Assembly (NCBI GenBank): GCA_026707665.1
Contig: JAPOWK010000115.1
Coordinates: 1-64,000, forward strand
DNA: 64,000 nucleotides
Source of the DNA: Chloroflexota bacterium
Lineage (GTDB): Bacteria > Chloroflexota > Anaerolineae > Aggregatilineales > Phototrophicaceae
Direction of reading: 5' to 3'
In this document: in pieces, positions 8,869 through 18,200 of the stretch
Layout: the number at the start of each line of letters is the position of its first letter
Position numbering within the stretch: position 1 is the first letter of the stretch
Position numbers and translations under genes: made by a program
Notes under the pieces: model-generated
The model's database searches: none
Seen by the model: only the letters and a program-made list of their open reading frames with translations
Told to the model about the DNA's origin: nothing

Positions 8869-8887
8869 AGTTCCTTCGCGCCAGGGG

Positions 8888-9985
8888 TTAAGCATCCAGC
8901 TCCCCATCAGCCAAGCCCACCGGCAGCGCCTGCGGCTGCTCGACCGTGCTCTCCAGTTCAACACGCCGCCCCTGCGCCGCCGATTCTTCCAGCGCGCACA
9001 TGATATCGAGCACGTGGAATGCCAGTTCGCCACTGACGCGGTGCGGGCGGCCCGACTGAATCGCGTAAGCCATATCGGCGATGCCGGCGCCACGCCCGAT
9101 ATTCGTGGTGTGCGTATGTGGGATCTCGACCCATTCGCGCGTCCCGCCTTTGAGAACGTGATTCTTTCCGTGAAAGAAATTGGGATCGCCAACGTTCATT
9201 GAAGCGTCCTCGCCGTGAATCTCCAGCATGGGCACATGATGCCCCCAAATATCAAAGCTGGTGATGACGCTGGCGATGGCGCCGCTGACGAATTCCAGCG
9301 TACCGGCGACATGTGTGTTGACCTCGACTGGCAACCGCGTGCCCATCATGGCTTCGCTGGTGGCGATACGTTCAGGGAAGGTCATGCGCGCCGAAGCCGA
9401 GACGCGCGCCACTGGTCCCATCAGATGGACGAGCGCTGTCAGATAATAGGGACCCATGTCGAAGAGCGGTCCGGCGCCCTTCTGATAGAAGATGCCGGGG
9501 TTGGGGTGCCAGCTTTCCGGTCCATGAGCCATGAAGACGGCGGTTGCCGCGACAGGCGCGCCGATCAAGCCATCGTCAATCGCTTTACGCGCGGTTTGCA
9601 AGCCACCGCCGAGGAAGGTATCGGGCGCGCAGCCCATGCGCAGGCCCGCTTCCTTTGCCGCTGTGACGATCTTTGCCCCATCCTCGCGAGAAACCGCCAG
9701 CGCCTTTTCGCTGTAGGCATGCTTGCCCGCGTTCATAATCTGCAGCGAGACCTCGGCGTGCGCCTGCGGAATGGTCAAGTTGACGACGATATCAATGTCG
9801 TCGCGCGCCAGCAGGTCATCGACGCCGCAAGCGATGAGTCCGTGTTCGGCGGCGAAAGCTTCCGCCCGCTCAGCCAAAATATCGGCGCAGGCGGTCATCT
9901 TGATGACATCGAATGGCGCGCAGCCTTCAATATACGCCGGCGCGATATTGCCGGTGCCGATAAGGCCAACGTTTAGTGTTTTCAC
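8888..9985 (-). CDS. Gfo/Idh/MocA-family oxidoreductase (copy A)
   Basis: An NAD(P)-dependent sugar or inositol dehydrogenase-like protein of 365 residues. The N-terminal Rossmann motif is GLIGTGNIAPAY (residues 7-18), followed by the C-terminal dimerisation/substrate domain. The GTG at 9985 is preferred to the ATG at 10012: it has AGGA 7 nt upstream and gives exactly the length and N-terminus of the adjacent paralogue. The usual EKP motif reads E93-K94-A95 here, while the paralogue keeps EKP. The lysine is retained, but loss of the proline could alter nicotinamide binding. Confidence 0.85.
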   Translation of the reverse strand: MKTLNVGLIGTGNIAPAYIEGCAPFDVIKMTACADILAERAEAFAAEHGLIACGVDDLLARDDIDIVVNLTIPQAHAEVSLQIMNAGKHAYSEKALAVSREDGAKIVTAAKEAGLRMGCAPDTFLGGGLQTARKAIDDGLIGAPVAATAVFMAHGPESWHPNPGIFYQKGAGPLFDMGPYYLTALVHLMGPVARVSASARMTFPERIATSEAMMGTRLPVEVNTHVAGTLEFVSGAIASVITSFDIWGHHVPMLEIHGEDASMNVGDPNFFHGKNHVLKGGTREWVEIPHTHTTNIGRGAGIADMAYAIQSGRPHRVSGELAFHVLDIMCALEESAAQGRRVELESTVEQPQALPVGLADGELDA

Positions 9986-10001
9986 GGGTTTTCCTTTTGG
10001 T

Positions 10002-10077
10002 GGGAGAGCCACCGGCTCGCCCCTACTGTCATCGACATTGAAGATATTAGTAGGGGCGACCTAAGGGTCGCCCCTAC
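10002..10077. repeat. Two REP-like palindromes
   Basis: 10002-10026 is GGGAGAGCC, ACC, GGCTCGCCC, CTAC. 10050-10077 has GTAG on the left and CTAC on the right of a GGGCGACCT/GGGTCGCCC hairpin, so it is symmetric. They lie between the tandem Gfo/Idh genes. Confidence 0.7.
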
Positions 10078-10145
10078 ATTTGGCAAAATCTCTGGGTCTC
10101 AGTTATTCCTAGTTAGTCCTGCGAAAAACAGCCTCGCTATCGATC

Positions 10146-10191
10146 TCCCCTTCCCTAGCTCGCTGGGGAAGGGGCCGGGGGATGGGGTAGA
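10146..10191 (-). repeat. G/C-rich hairpin repeat (CCCCTTCCC...GGGAAGGGG type)
   Basis: CCCCTTCCC, loop with TAGCTCGCTG, then GGGAAGGGG and a G-rich tail. Relatives lie at 21894, 23758 and 57477. It abuts the stop codon of the next gene. Confidence 0.7.
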
Positions 10192-10193
10192 AC

Positions 10194-11291
10194 TCACATA
10201 TCAAGCACGCCGTCGGGCAAGCCAGCCGGCAGCGCGAGAGGCTGTTCAAGCGTGCTCTTGATGTCGATGTGCTGTCCCTGCGCTGACGACTCTTCCAGCG
10301 CTAACATGATCTCCAGGGCGTGAAAAGCGAGATCGCCACTGGCGCGATGTGGGCGTCCGGACCGGATGGCATAAGCCATATCGGCAACGCCGGCGCCGCG
10401 GCCGATGTTGGTGCTATGCGTCAACGGTATATCGACCCATTCCTTCGTCCCGCCCTTGATTGCCAACACCTCGCCATCGAATCGGTTTGGATCGGGCACA
10501 CTGAGCGAACCCTCGCTTCCATGAATCTCGATCAAGGGCAGGTTGTGTCCCCAGACGTCAAAGCTCATGATAGTCGTGGCGATGGCGCCGCTTTCAAATT
10601 CGAGCGTGCCAGCGACATGCGTGTTAACCTCGACCGGCAGACGCTGTCCCATCAGTGCTTCGCTGGTGGCGATGCGCTCGGCGAAGGTCATCCGCGCGGA
10701 TCCAGAAACTCGCGCCACCGGTCCCATGAGATTGAGCAGCGCCGTCACATAGTAGGGACCGATATCGAGCATGGGTCCGCCACCCTTGAGGTAGTAGAAG
10801 CCGGCGTTAGGATGCCAGCTCTCGTGGCCGTGCGAGAGCCACATCGCGGTCGCCGCTATCGGTTCCCCGATGATGCCGTCGTCAATCGCCTTGCGCGCGG
10901 TCTGTCCGCCGCCGCCGAGGAAAGTGTCAGGTGCGCAGCCAATGCGCAGGCCAGCCGCCTCAGCCGCCTTGATGACAGCTTCTCCATCGGCGCGTGTGAC
11001 CGCCAGCGGTTTTTCGCAATAGGCGTGTTTGCCCGCTTCGATGATCTGCAGTGAGACTTCGGCATGCGCAGCGGGTAAGGTCAAGTTGATGACGATGTCG
11101 ATGTCATCGCGCGCCAGCAGGTCGTCAACGCTGTATGCCGTCAAGCCATGTTCGGCGGCGAATGCCTGCGCGCGGTCTTTCAGAATATCGGCGCATGCGG
11201 TGATCTTGATGACGTCAAATGGCGCGCAGCCTTTGATATACGCCGGCGCGATATTGCCGGTGCCGATGATGCCAACGTTTAGAATGTCCAT
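10194..11291 (-). CDS. Gfo/Idh/MocA-family oxidoreductase (copy B)
   Basis: The 365-residue tandem paralogue of 8888-9985 has the same length and is collinear throughout. It carries GIIGTGNIAPAY at residues 7-18, the canonical E93-K94-P95, and the same GCAPDTFLGGG and HVAGTLEF segments. It is transcribed upstream of copy A. Likely function is oxidation or reduction of a sugar, polyol or sugar acid; the substrate cannot be read from sequence. The ThuA-like gene upstream on the same strand often accompanies such oxidoreductases in sugar loci. Confidence 0.87.
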   Translation of the reverse strand: MDILNVGIIGTGNIAPAYIKGCAPFDVIKITACADILKDRAQAFAAEHGLTAYSVDDLLARDDIDIVINLTLPAAHAEVSLQIIEAGKHAYCEKPLAVTRADGEAVIKAAEAAGLRIGCAPDTFLGGGGQTARKAIDDGIIGEPIAATAMWLSHGHESWHPNAGFYYLKGGGPMLDIGPYYVTALLNLMGPVARVSGSARMTFAERIATSEALMGQRLPVEVNTHVAGTLEFESGAIATTIMSFDVWGHNLPLIEIHGSEGSLSVPDPNRFDGEVLAIKGGTKEWVDIPLTHSTNIGRGAGVADMAYAIRSGRPHRASGDLAFHALEIMLALEESSAQGQHIDIKSTLEQPLALPAGLPDGVLDM

Positions 11292-11313
11292 AGAATCTCC
11301 TCTTCAAGAGTGC

Positions 11314-11359
11314 GGTCGACCCAAGGGGTGCGTAGACACTACCCGTCGGTCGCCCCTAC
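11314..11359 (-). repeat. REP-like palindrome with nested 22-bp element
   Basis: The host reads GGTCGACCCAAG ... GGTCGCCCCTAC. The nested unit at 11326-11347 is GGGT, GCGTAGACACT, ACCC, GTC. Removing 22 bp restores a GACCC-AAG-GGTC hairpin of the usual size. Confidence 0.75.
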
Positions 11360-11396
11360 AAGTTTGCGCTCCGGCGGACGACTTTCGTAGCCAGGT

Positions 11397-12137
11397 CTAC
11401 GACATGAACTCGGGGATGTTTCCTCGCACTGGGGCGCTGTTGGAGACAGGCCTCGCCCAATTGATGGCGTTGGCGATCACTTTGTGCACGATGGGCATGT
11501 GATAGATCGGGTAGGTCTCGTGCCCCGGGCGGAAGTAGAAAATCTTGCCCTGCCCTCGCTGATAGCAACAGCCGCTGCGGAAGACTTCGCCTCCTTCGAA
11601 CCAGCTGATGAAGACCAGCGTATCGGGCGGCGGAATGTCAAAATGTTCGCCGTACATCTCCGCCTCATCGATTTCAATGTACTCGGGCAAGCCCTCACAG
11701 ATCGGATGCGAGGGGTCGACCGTCCAGATCCGTTCCTTTTCATCGGCTTCGCGCCAGCGCAGCATACAGCCAGTGCCCATCAAGCGGCGGAAGATCTTCG
11801 ACAGGTGGCCGGAGTGCAGCACGATCAAGCCCATGCCATTCAGCACGCGCTCTTGCACGCGGTCGACGATCTCATCGCTGACCTCCTCGTGCGCCATGTG
11901 CCCCCACCAGGTCAGCACATCGGTATTATCGAGCACCGCTTGCGTCAGCCCATGCTCCGGCTCATCAAGCGTGGCGGTGTGGATGTCGAAGCCGTATTGC
12001 GCCAGTCCTTTCGCCAGCGCGCCGTGGATGCCCTCGGGATAAACTTCTCCGACATGCTTTTCGAGTTTCTCATGCCGGTATTCATGCCAGACGGTTGCGC
12101 GTAGTGGTGTCATCACTAGGACCTTTTCCGCTTTCAA
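11397..12137 (-). CDS. ThuA-domain (trehalose-utilisation-like) protein
   Basis: The 246-residue protein has the class I glutamine-amidotransferase-like fold of ThuA: an opening strand [19 protein letters not shown], '[14 protein letters not shown]', '[13 protein letters not shown]' at the nucleophile-elbow position, and a C-terminal '[19 protein letters not shown]'. ThuA proteins take part in sugar catabolism (trehalose/sucrose conversion in rhizobia), but the chemistry is not settled. It lies 105 nt upstream of Gfo/Idh copy B on the same strand, so the three genes 12137-8888 probably form one sugar-related transcription unit. Confidence 0.85.
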   Translation of the reverse strand: MKAEKVLVMTPLRATVWHEYRHEKLEKHVGEVYPEGIHGALAKGLAQYGFDIHTATLDEPEHGLTQAVLDNTDVLTWWGHMAHEEVSDEIVDRVQERVLNGMGLIVLHSGHLSKIFRRLMGTGCMLRWREADEKERIWTVDPSHPICEGLPEYIEIDEAEMYGEHFDIPPPDTLVFISWFEGGEVFRSGCCYQRGQGKIFYFRPGHETYPIYHMPIVHKVIANAINWARPVSNSAPVRGNIPEFMS

Positions 12138-12219
12138 TCGAATGCAGGGGATTATGCACGCTTCGAGGGCGATTTACAATTGAATACTTGCATTGCGCGG
12201 CGGGCGTCACCAGATCGGA

Positions 12220-12807
12220 TTAAGCGTCGGCGAAGTTCACCCGCTGGTATATCTCGCTAAGCGGAATCTCGCAGTTCGGCGCCGGGATGACTAGCGTGGC
12301 GTCCAACCCAGCGTATTCGGCATAGCCCCAAGCATCGTCTTCGCGCAGGTAGGCTTCAATCAGGGGCTCTTCTTGCGAAATTAAAAGGTAGGATTGCAGC
12401 GATTCCATTTGTAGGTAAAGCTCTTTCTTTCTCCCGCGGTCCATATCTTCCGTGCTGGGCGAAAGGATTTCGAAGACGACCGTTGGATCTTTGAAGAAGC
12501 ACTGATTGAAGCGGAAATGCTCCTGCGGCGTACCAGCAAACAGCATGAAGTCAGGATAGACGAAGGTCGACTCGGGGTCGATTTGCAGGCATGTCCGGCT
12601 CCCAAGAGGCGTGAAGTCCCGTTCCTCAAAAAAGGGATGGAAGATCAGAATCAAGTTGGTGCTGATGCTGGCGTGTCGCAGGCCGGCGCCGAGCATGAGC
12701 CAGACGCGCTTGTCAATTAGCTCGTTCTTGAACTCTTGCGCGCTTTCCCAAGCGAGATACTCTTGCGCGCTCCAAAGCTTGTCGGGCGAATATGGCTTCA
12801 CAAACAA
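12220..12807 (-). CDS. Uma2-family (DUF820) endonuclease-like protein
   Basis: This 195-residue protein has the PD-(D/E)xK nuclease fold. The catalytic pattern is visible as D86 (VYPDFM), E113 (VVFEILSPSTE) and K127/K128 (DRGRKKELY). Uma2 proteins multiply in Cyanobacteria and Chloroflexota; their biological role is not established. The C-terminus (CEIPLSEIYQRVNFADA) is nearly identical to that of the next gene, showing tandem duplication. Confidence 0.85.
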   Translation of the reverse strand: MFVKPYSPDKLWSAQEYLAWESAQEFKNELIDKRVWLMLGAGLRHASISTNLILIFHPFFEERDFTPLGSRTCLQIDPESTFVYPDFMLFAGTPQEHFRFNQCFFKDPTVVFEILSPSTEDMDRGRKKELYLQMESLQSYLLISQEEPLIEAYLREDDAWGYAEYAGLDATLVIPAPNCEIPLSEIYQRVNFADA

Positions 12808-12840
12808 TTTGCTGTCTCCCTGGCGGTTGCGCTGCTCGTG

Positions 12841-12885
12841 CTACAACCGCGGCTCGATCCCCGCCATCGCTTCCAGCGCGCAGAT
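12841..12885 (-). pseudogene. Remnant of a beta-hydroxyacid dehydrogenase 3' end
   Basis: On the minus strand this stretch reads ...ALEAMAGIEPRL-stop, matching the C-terminus ALEAMAGIKARLT of the dehydrogenase at 13603-14496. 24 consecutive bases (12856-12879) are identical to 13621-13644. It lies just upstream of the downstream Uma2 copy, as the real dehydrogenase end lies just upstream of the other. It looks like the scar of the duplication that produced the two Uma2 genes. Confidence 0.7.
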
Positions 12886-12929
12886 TTACCCTTGCAGCGC
12901 TTGGGACGGTAGTTATGTGGAGCAATAGC

Positions 12930-13514
12930 TTAAGCGTCCGCGAAGCTCACGCGCCGGTAAATCTCGCTCAGTGGGATTTCGCAGTCCGGCGTCGGAATAT
13001 GCAGTCTGGCATCCAACCCGGCATACTCGCGATATTGCCAGTCGTCGAAGGAGCGCGTGTGAGCTTCAATCAGCGGCTTGTCTTGCGCGACGAGGAAATA
13101 TCCCAGAAGCGAAGGAATCTGTCGGTACTGCTCCAACTTTTGATTGCGGTCGTACATTTCCGTGGATGGTGACAAGACCTCAAAAAGCAGCGTAGGATTC
13201 TCCAGCGAAGACTGCGGAGCGTCGGCGCGAATTTTCTGTTCTCCACACACAACCATCACATCGGGGTAGGTGTATGTCCCTTCAAGATTGACCAGCACAC
13301 CTACTTCAACCGCAAACACCTCACATGCCTGGCTGTGCAGTCTATCCTCAAGCGAGCGGGCAAGGTCCAGGACGATACGATTGTGCGGTCTGCTTGCGCC
13401 TGGCATATGTACGACCCTGCCCTTTACCAATTCATGTCTGAAGGTCTGCCGGCTTTCCCATTCCAAGAATTCGTCTACGGTCAGCAGGCGATCCGCTACT
13501 TCTGTCGCCATCAT
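12930..13514 (-). CDS. Uma2-family (DUF820) endonuclease-like protein
   Basis: The 194-residue paralogue of 12220-12807 keeps the conserved YPDVMV, LLFEVLSPSTE and DRNQKLEQY segments carrying the catalytic D, E and K. The ATG at 13514 (first of two adjacent ATGs) is preferred over an ATG 42 nt further upstream because GGAG sits 5 nt before it and the resulting length matches the paralogue. It is 88 nt downstream of the dehydrogenase and may be co-transcribed. Confidence 0.85.
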   Translation of the reverse strand: MMATEVADRLLTVDEFLEWESRQTFRHELVKGRVVHMPGASRPHNRIVLDLARSLEDRLHSQACEVFAVEVGVLVNLEGTYTYPDVMVVCGEQKIRADAPQSSLENPTLLFEVLSPSTEMYDRNQKLEQYRQIPSLLGYFLVAQDKPLIEAHTRSFDDWQYREYAGLDARLHIPTPDCEIPLSEIYRRVSFADA

Positions 13515-13602
13515 CCGCTCCAATTGTCGTAAACGTACACCATGAGAATAACACATCTCCCTATGAAGTGTTCGGTTTCGATTTACGGTGCGTTGAAGCC
13601 AT

Positions 13603-14496
13603 TCAAGTCAAGCGCGCCTTGATCCCCGCCATCGCTTCCAGCGCCTTGATGATGCCGTGGTTGCCTTCGGCGCCCAGACCTTGCGCCTGCAGCGTCCGAT
13701 ACAAATTGAAGCAGAGCGCAGTCGCGATCACCGGGATGCCCATTTCGTCAGCCGCGCCCAGCACCAGCCGCAGGTCCTTCTGCTGCAAATCAATCGAGAA
13801 GCCGGGCTCCCAATAATCATTGATGACTTGCGGACCGCGGTTCGCCAGCATCCAACTGCCGGCCGCGCCGCCGGTCACGGCTTGCAGCATCTTGTCCAGG
13901 TCGACGCCACCCGCCTGCGCGAAGAGCAGCGCCTCGCTGGCCGCGAGCATATTGACGACGCAGAGAATCTGATTCGAGAGCTTGACCGTCTGCCCGGCGC
14001 CAGCCTCGCCAACGTGGGTAATGGTCGTGCCCATCGCCTCGAAGCAGGGCATGGCGCGCGCGACATCGGCGTCATTCCCGCCGATCATGATGCTGAGCGT
14101 GCCATTGGCCGCGCCCTCGCTGCCGCCGCTGATGGGCGCGTCGAGCATGGCCACGCCCTTCGCCTTGAGTTGCTCGCCGATCTCGACGGTTGCTTCTGGA
14201 CTGATCGTGCTCATATCAATCAAGAGATCGCCGGCGGTCGCGCCGTGGATCACACCGTCCTCGCCCAGCACAACCGCCTCGACATCGGGCGTATCGCTGA
14301 CGCAGATGATGGTGATGTCGCTGGCTGCCGCCACTGCGCGCGGTGAATCGCCGCCCGCTGCGCCCCGTTCGACGAAGGGGTCCATGCGGCTCGCGGTGCG
14401 GTTCCAGACGGTAACTTCAAAGCCGGCTTTCATCAAGTTGTCGACCATGCCGCGGCCCATGATGCCCAAGCCGATGAATCCGATTTTCTCGCTCAT
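13603..14496 (-). CDS. Beta-hydroxyacid dehydrogenase (tartronate-semialdehyde reductase / 3-hydroxyisobutyrate dehydrogenase-like)
   Basis: The 297-residue protein shows an N-terminal GFIGLGIMGRGM dinucleotide motif (6-17), the substrate-binding DAPISGG (119-125) and catalytic K172 with N176 in VKLSNQI. This combination defines the beta-hydroxyacid dehydrogenases. Similarity of layout to GarR/GlxR suggests reduction of tartronate semialdehyde to D-glycerate. The glycolate oxidase genes near 60-64 kb would supply glyoxylate for such a route, but they are distant and no glyoxylate carboligase is seen. Substrate assignment is therefore provisional. Confidence 0.87.
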   Translation of the reverse strand: MSEKIGFIGLGIMGRGMVDNLMKAGFEVTVWNRTASRMDPFVERGAAGGDSPRAVAAASDITIICVSDTPDVEAVVLGEDGVIHGATAGDLLIDMSTISPEATVEIGEQLKAKGVAMLDAPISGGSEGAANGTLSIMIGGNDADVARAMPCFEAMGTTITHVGEAGAGQTVKLSNQILCVVNMLAASEALLFAQAGGVDLDKMLQAVTGGAAGSWMLANRGPQVINDYWEPGFSIDLQQKDLRLVLGAADEMGIPVIATALCFNLYRTLQAQGLGAEGNHGIIKALEAMAGIKARLT

Positions 14497-14680
14497 GTTG
14501 ATTGTCCTTGCTTATGCGTTTGACTGGATGCGGGCAATGGTAACGTGAATGCGTCGCGGGGTACAGGTCGAGGGGGCTTGGAGCAAATGTTCTATTGTGA
14601 CCTGAATGGCAATGGATTACGCTAAGGTCAATATTGTTGTTGGCGTCTTGAAACTTTTGATTGTGTATTAGAGGTGAATC

Positions 14681-14857
14681 ATGCCCAACTTAGGACCAAC
14701 AGAGTTGATTATTATCGTGCTGTATCTGTTGTTCTTGCTGATCCCTGTGGCCGTGCTCTACTTCATCATCCGCCAAGCGGTGCTATCGGCTCTGCGCATG
14801 TTTTATCGCGAACTTGACGGAACCGAAGAGAAGAAAATCCAGAAGCAAGTCAACTAG
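14681..14857 (+). CDS. 58-residue single-pass membrane protein
   Basis: A short gene with GAGGTG 5 nt before its ATG encodes MPNLGPTELIIIVLYLL..., one hydrophobic helix (about residues 8-32), then a basic/amphipathic segment and a charged tail (ELDGTEEKKIQKQVN). The 'LGPTELIII' opening recalls TatA-like small membrane proteins, but the amphipathic helix typical of TatA is not clear. It lies divergent from the dehydrogenase. Function unknown. Confidence 0.65.
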   Translation: MPNLGPTELIIIVLYLLFLLIPVAVLYFIIRQAVLSALRMFYRELDGTEEKKIQKQVN

Positions 14858-14931
14858 CAGTCTTGTATTTCCGTCAGAAACCGCGGCCTTTGATATAATC
14901 CAGTCGACTGAAACAATCAGCGGCAGATGGG

Positions 14932-15267
14932 ATGTTGACGGATGACAGTCGGCTCGAACGCATTGAGGGTGAGTACCAGACTGTGCGAGCTACGCAGGAC
15001 AAGTTGATGGATCGCATGAATGGGTTTGGCGACGTCTTGCAGCAAATAACAGATCAGGTGGCAGCAAACGCGGCGGCAATCGAGGCGAATCGAAAGGCGA
15101 TAGAAGCGAATCGCGAAGCAATCGAGGTGAATCGCAAGGCGATAGAGGCGATTCGTGAAGAAGTGCTGGCAAATCGCCGGGCTATAGCTGAAAACAGCCA
15201 GATGCTCTCAGATATCATGGATCATCTGAAAGTACCGCGGAAGACGGCCGGCTTTCTCAGAGAATAA
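14932..15267 (+). CDS. Coiled-coil protein with seven-residue repeats
   Basis: The 111-residue protein shares its ends with the protein at 6622-6888 (RLERIEGEYQTVRATQD ... DIMDHLKVPRKTAGF). The middle (residues 44-85) is a run of seven-residue units (AIEANRK, AIEANRE, AIEVNRK, AIEAIRE and so on) encoded by 21-nt repeats, giving a regular amphipathic helix. A TATAAT box lies at 14894-14899. Variation in repeat number is expected among relatives. Function unknown; a structural or scaffolding role is plausible. Confidence 0.75.
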   Translation: MLTDDSRLERIEGEYQTVRATQDKLMDRMNGFGDVLQQITDQVAANAAAIEANRKAIEANREAIEVNRKAIEAIREEVLANRRAIAENSQMLSDIMDHLKVPRKTAGFLRE

Positions 15268-15279
15268 GGCGCTCCCTCG

Positions 15280-18200
15280 TTACGCGCTCGGAGACTTAAA
15301 CCCCAACCCCCGCACCTTTTCCCAGAAGCGCTCCACGTTCGCCAGCTTGACTTCATCGTAGCCGCGAATGATATCGGGCAGTTCCGCCAGTTTCGTGACT
15401 TGCTCGTAATTGTCCGCAGTCAAAGAATCCAGCGCGGCGAAGACGAGCCGCCTATACTGCCGGATCAAGTCGCGCTCGACGCGCCGCACGTGATCGTAGC
15501 CGAAGAGATCGAAGCGTGTCCCGCGCAAGAAGCGCATTTGACGCAGGCCGCGATAAACGAGATCAAACGAACGCCCGACCTTGATCTTGCCTTTCAGTCC
15601 CAGTGCCTTCAGAATCGGCGGCTGCAAGTGATAATGGACCTTCGCGCGCGCGCCAAATTGCTCCCCCATCGCCGCCCGCATTTCCGGCTTTAGGCTCAAG
15701 CGCGCCACTTCATATTCGTCTTTGTAAGCCATCAACTTGAAGAGGTAGCGTGCGAAGGCTTCGCTCAGAGCCGTCGATTCCGGACAGATGGCGTCTTCGG
15801 CCGCGCAAACCCGCTTGACATCGGCGATGAAGCGCCGCGCGTAGGCTTCATTCTGGTAGGCGATCAATTCCGGCACGCGAATCTCAAGAAGCCGTTTCAA
15901 CTCGCCGCTTGCGCCGAGGGAATCGATCAGTTGCCGCGCGGCAGCTGAGGGCTCAGGCACGGTCTCGACGGCGCCCGCCCGTTCGATTTCGAGGCTTTCC
16001 AGCCAGGCCGGCTCGGCGACAGCCAGGCGTCCGGCGCGGAAAGCCTGCTGATTGTCGTCCGCCTTGACGCCGTTCAACTCGATGGCGCGTTCGATGGCGG
16101 CCGCCGACATCGGCAGGGTCCCCGCTTGATAAGCGGCGCCGATGACGATCATGTTCGCCATCATGTGATCGTGAAACAGCGCTTCCGCAAGCCCAATGGC
16201 ATCGAAGAAAACGTTGTCGCCGGCCAGCGTTTGGCGATTGATCAGCTCCAAGAGGTGATCGGCTTCGGGGTATTCCACGGTGGTATCGCGCACCATGGCG
16301 CCGGTCGGCACTTTGCTGGTGCTGACGATGGCGACGCTGCGCAGCGGGTGGGCGCGGATCAGGTTCTTGGTTTCGGTCGCTGTCAAGACATCAAAGACGA
16401 GGAAAGCGTCAGCGGCGGCCGCGCCGATCTTGGGCGCGATATCGATTGACTCCCTGGTGATCTTCAAGTTGGAGACGACGGGTCCGCCTTTTTGGCTCAA
16501 GCCGGTTTGATCCAGCGAGCGCACCTGAAATCCATCCAGCGCCGCGGCCGTGCCCAGCACTTGATTCGAGGTGACCACGCCGGTGCCGCCGATGCCGGTG
16601 AAGAGGATGTTGGCGGCGCCGTTGACGCGGCGCGTCGGCTCGGCGATATCCCGCTCGACGCGGAAGCTTGGCTTCGCTTCCTGGGCGGGCGACTCTGCTG
16701 GAAGCACACTCATGAAAGCGGGGCAGTTGCCTTCGAGGCAGGTGTAATCTTTATTGCAGGAGGACTGATGGATCTGCGTCTTGCGGCCGAATTCAGTCTC
16801 CACCGGTTGCACGCTGAGGCAATTCGATACCGAGCCACAATCACCGCAGCCTTCGCAGACGGCCTCATTGATGACGATGCGCAGCGCCGGATCCGGCTCG
16901 AAGCCGCGCCGGCGTTTGCGCCGCAGATTGGCCGCGCACTCCTGGTCGTAGACCAGCGCCGTGACGCCGGGCGTATCGCGAAGCAGCCGCTGCGCTTCGT
17001 CCAGCCGGTCGCGCTCCCAGACTTCCGCCCCCGGCGCCCAGGAGGCTTCTGGGGGAAACTTCTCCGGCTCAGCGGAGACGACAATGGTCTTCTTAACCCC
17101 TTCGGCGTAGAGCAAATGCGTCAGCTCTGGCACTGGCATTAAGCCGTCGGCCGCTTGCCCGCCGGTCATCGCCACCGCCGAGTTGTAGAGGATCTTGTAG
17201 GTCATCGTGGTGCCGGCAGCGGTCGCTTGTCTGATCGAGAGCGATCCACTGTGGGCGAAGGTGCCGTCGCCGATATTCTGGAAGATGTGATCCAAGTCGG
17301 TGAAGGTTTCGGCGCCGACCCAATTGGCGCCCTCTCCGCCCATTTGCGTGACGCCGCCCGTATTCCGATCCATCAAGATGGCCAAGGTATGGCAGCCGAT
17401 CCCCGCCGCCGCCATTGAGCCCTCCGGCACCTTGGTGGAGCGATTATGCGGGCAGCCCGAGCAGAAATAAGGCGAGCGCGCCACGAGAGGAATCGTGCCC
17501 AAGTCGGGCGCCCGGTTGATCTCGCCCAGCCGGCGCTCCAAGAGAGGCGCCTCGACGCGCCCCTGCAAGCGCCGCGCCAGAATCCTCACGATATCGTCGG
17601 CATCCAGTTCATTGTCTGCCTTGACCAGTTTGCGCCCCCGTTCGTCTTTCTTGCCGACGATGCGCGGCCTGTGGTCGCTGCCGTAGAGCGCTTCTTTGCA
17701 GAATATTTCGATGAATGCGCGCTTCTCTTCAATGACGAGGATCTCATCCAAGCCGGCGGCGAATTCGCGCACGATGCTTGGCTCCAGCGGGAAGATCATG
17801 CCCAGCTTGAGCAGGCGAATGCCCGCTCGTTCCAGCTCTGCGTCGTCCAAGCCGATCTCGAGCAAGGCGCTGCGCAGGTCGTACCAGGTCTTGCCGGCCG
17901 CGATGATGCCCAGCCTGGCGTCGGTGGTGGGCACGGCGATCTCGTTGATGCGATTGGCCCGCGCGAAGGCCAGCGCCGCGTCCAGCCGCGCGTCGTGGAT
18001 CTCTTGTTCTTGCTGCAAGCTGTAGGGCGCCAGCAGGTCCGGATTCTGTCGCGGCCGCCAAAGCTGGCCGTTCCGTTTGAATTCGGGCTCGACGATATGA
18101 ACGCGGTCTAAGCCCACTTCGACGCTGCTGTACTCATCGGCAACGTCGGTGACGATCTTAAAACCGACCCAAAGCCCGCTGAAGCGCGACAAGGCGAAGC

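Noticed and set aside
14863..14899. Full sigma-70 promoter for the coiled-coil gene at 14932
   Set aside because: The TATAAT box is good, but the nearest TTGTAT -35 candidate is 25 bp away, so only the -10 box is mentioned.
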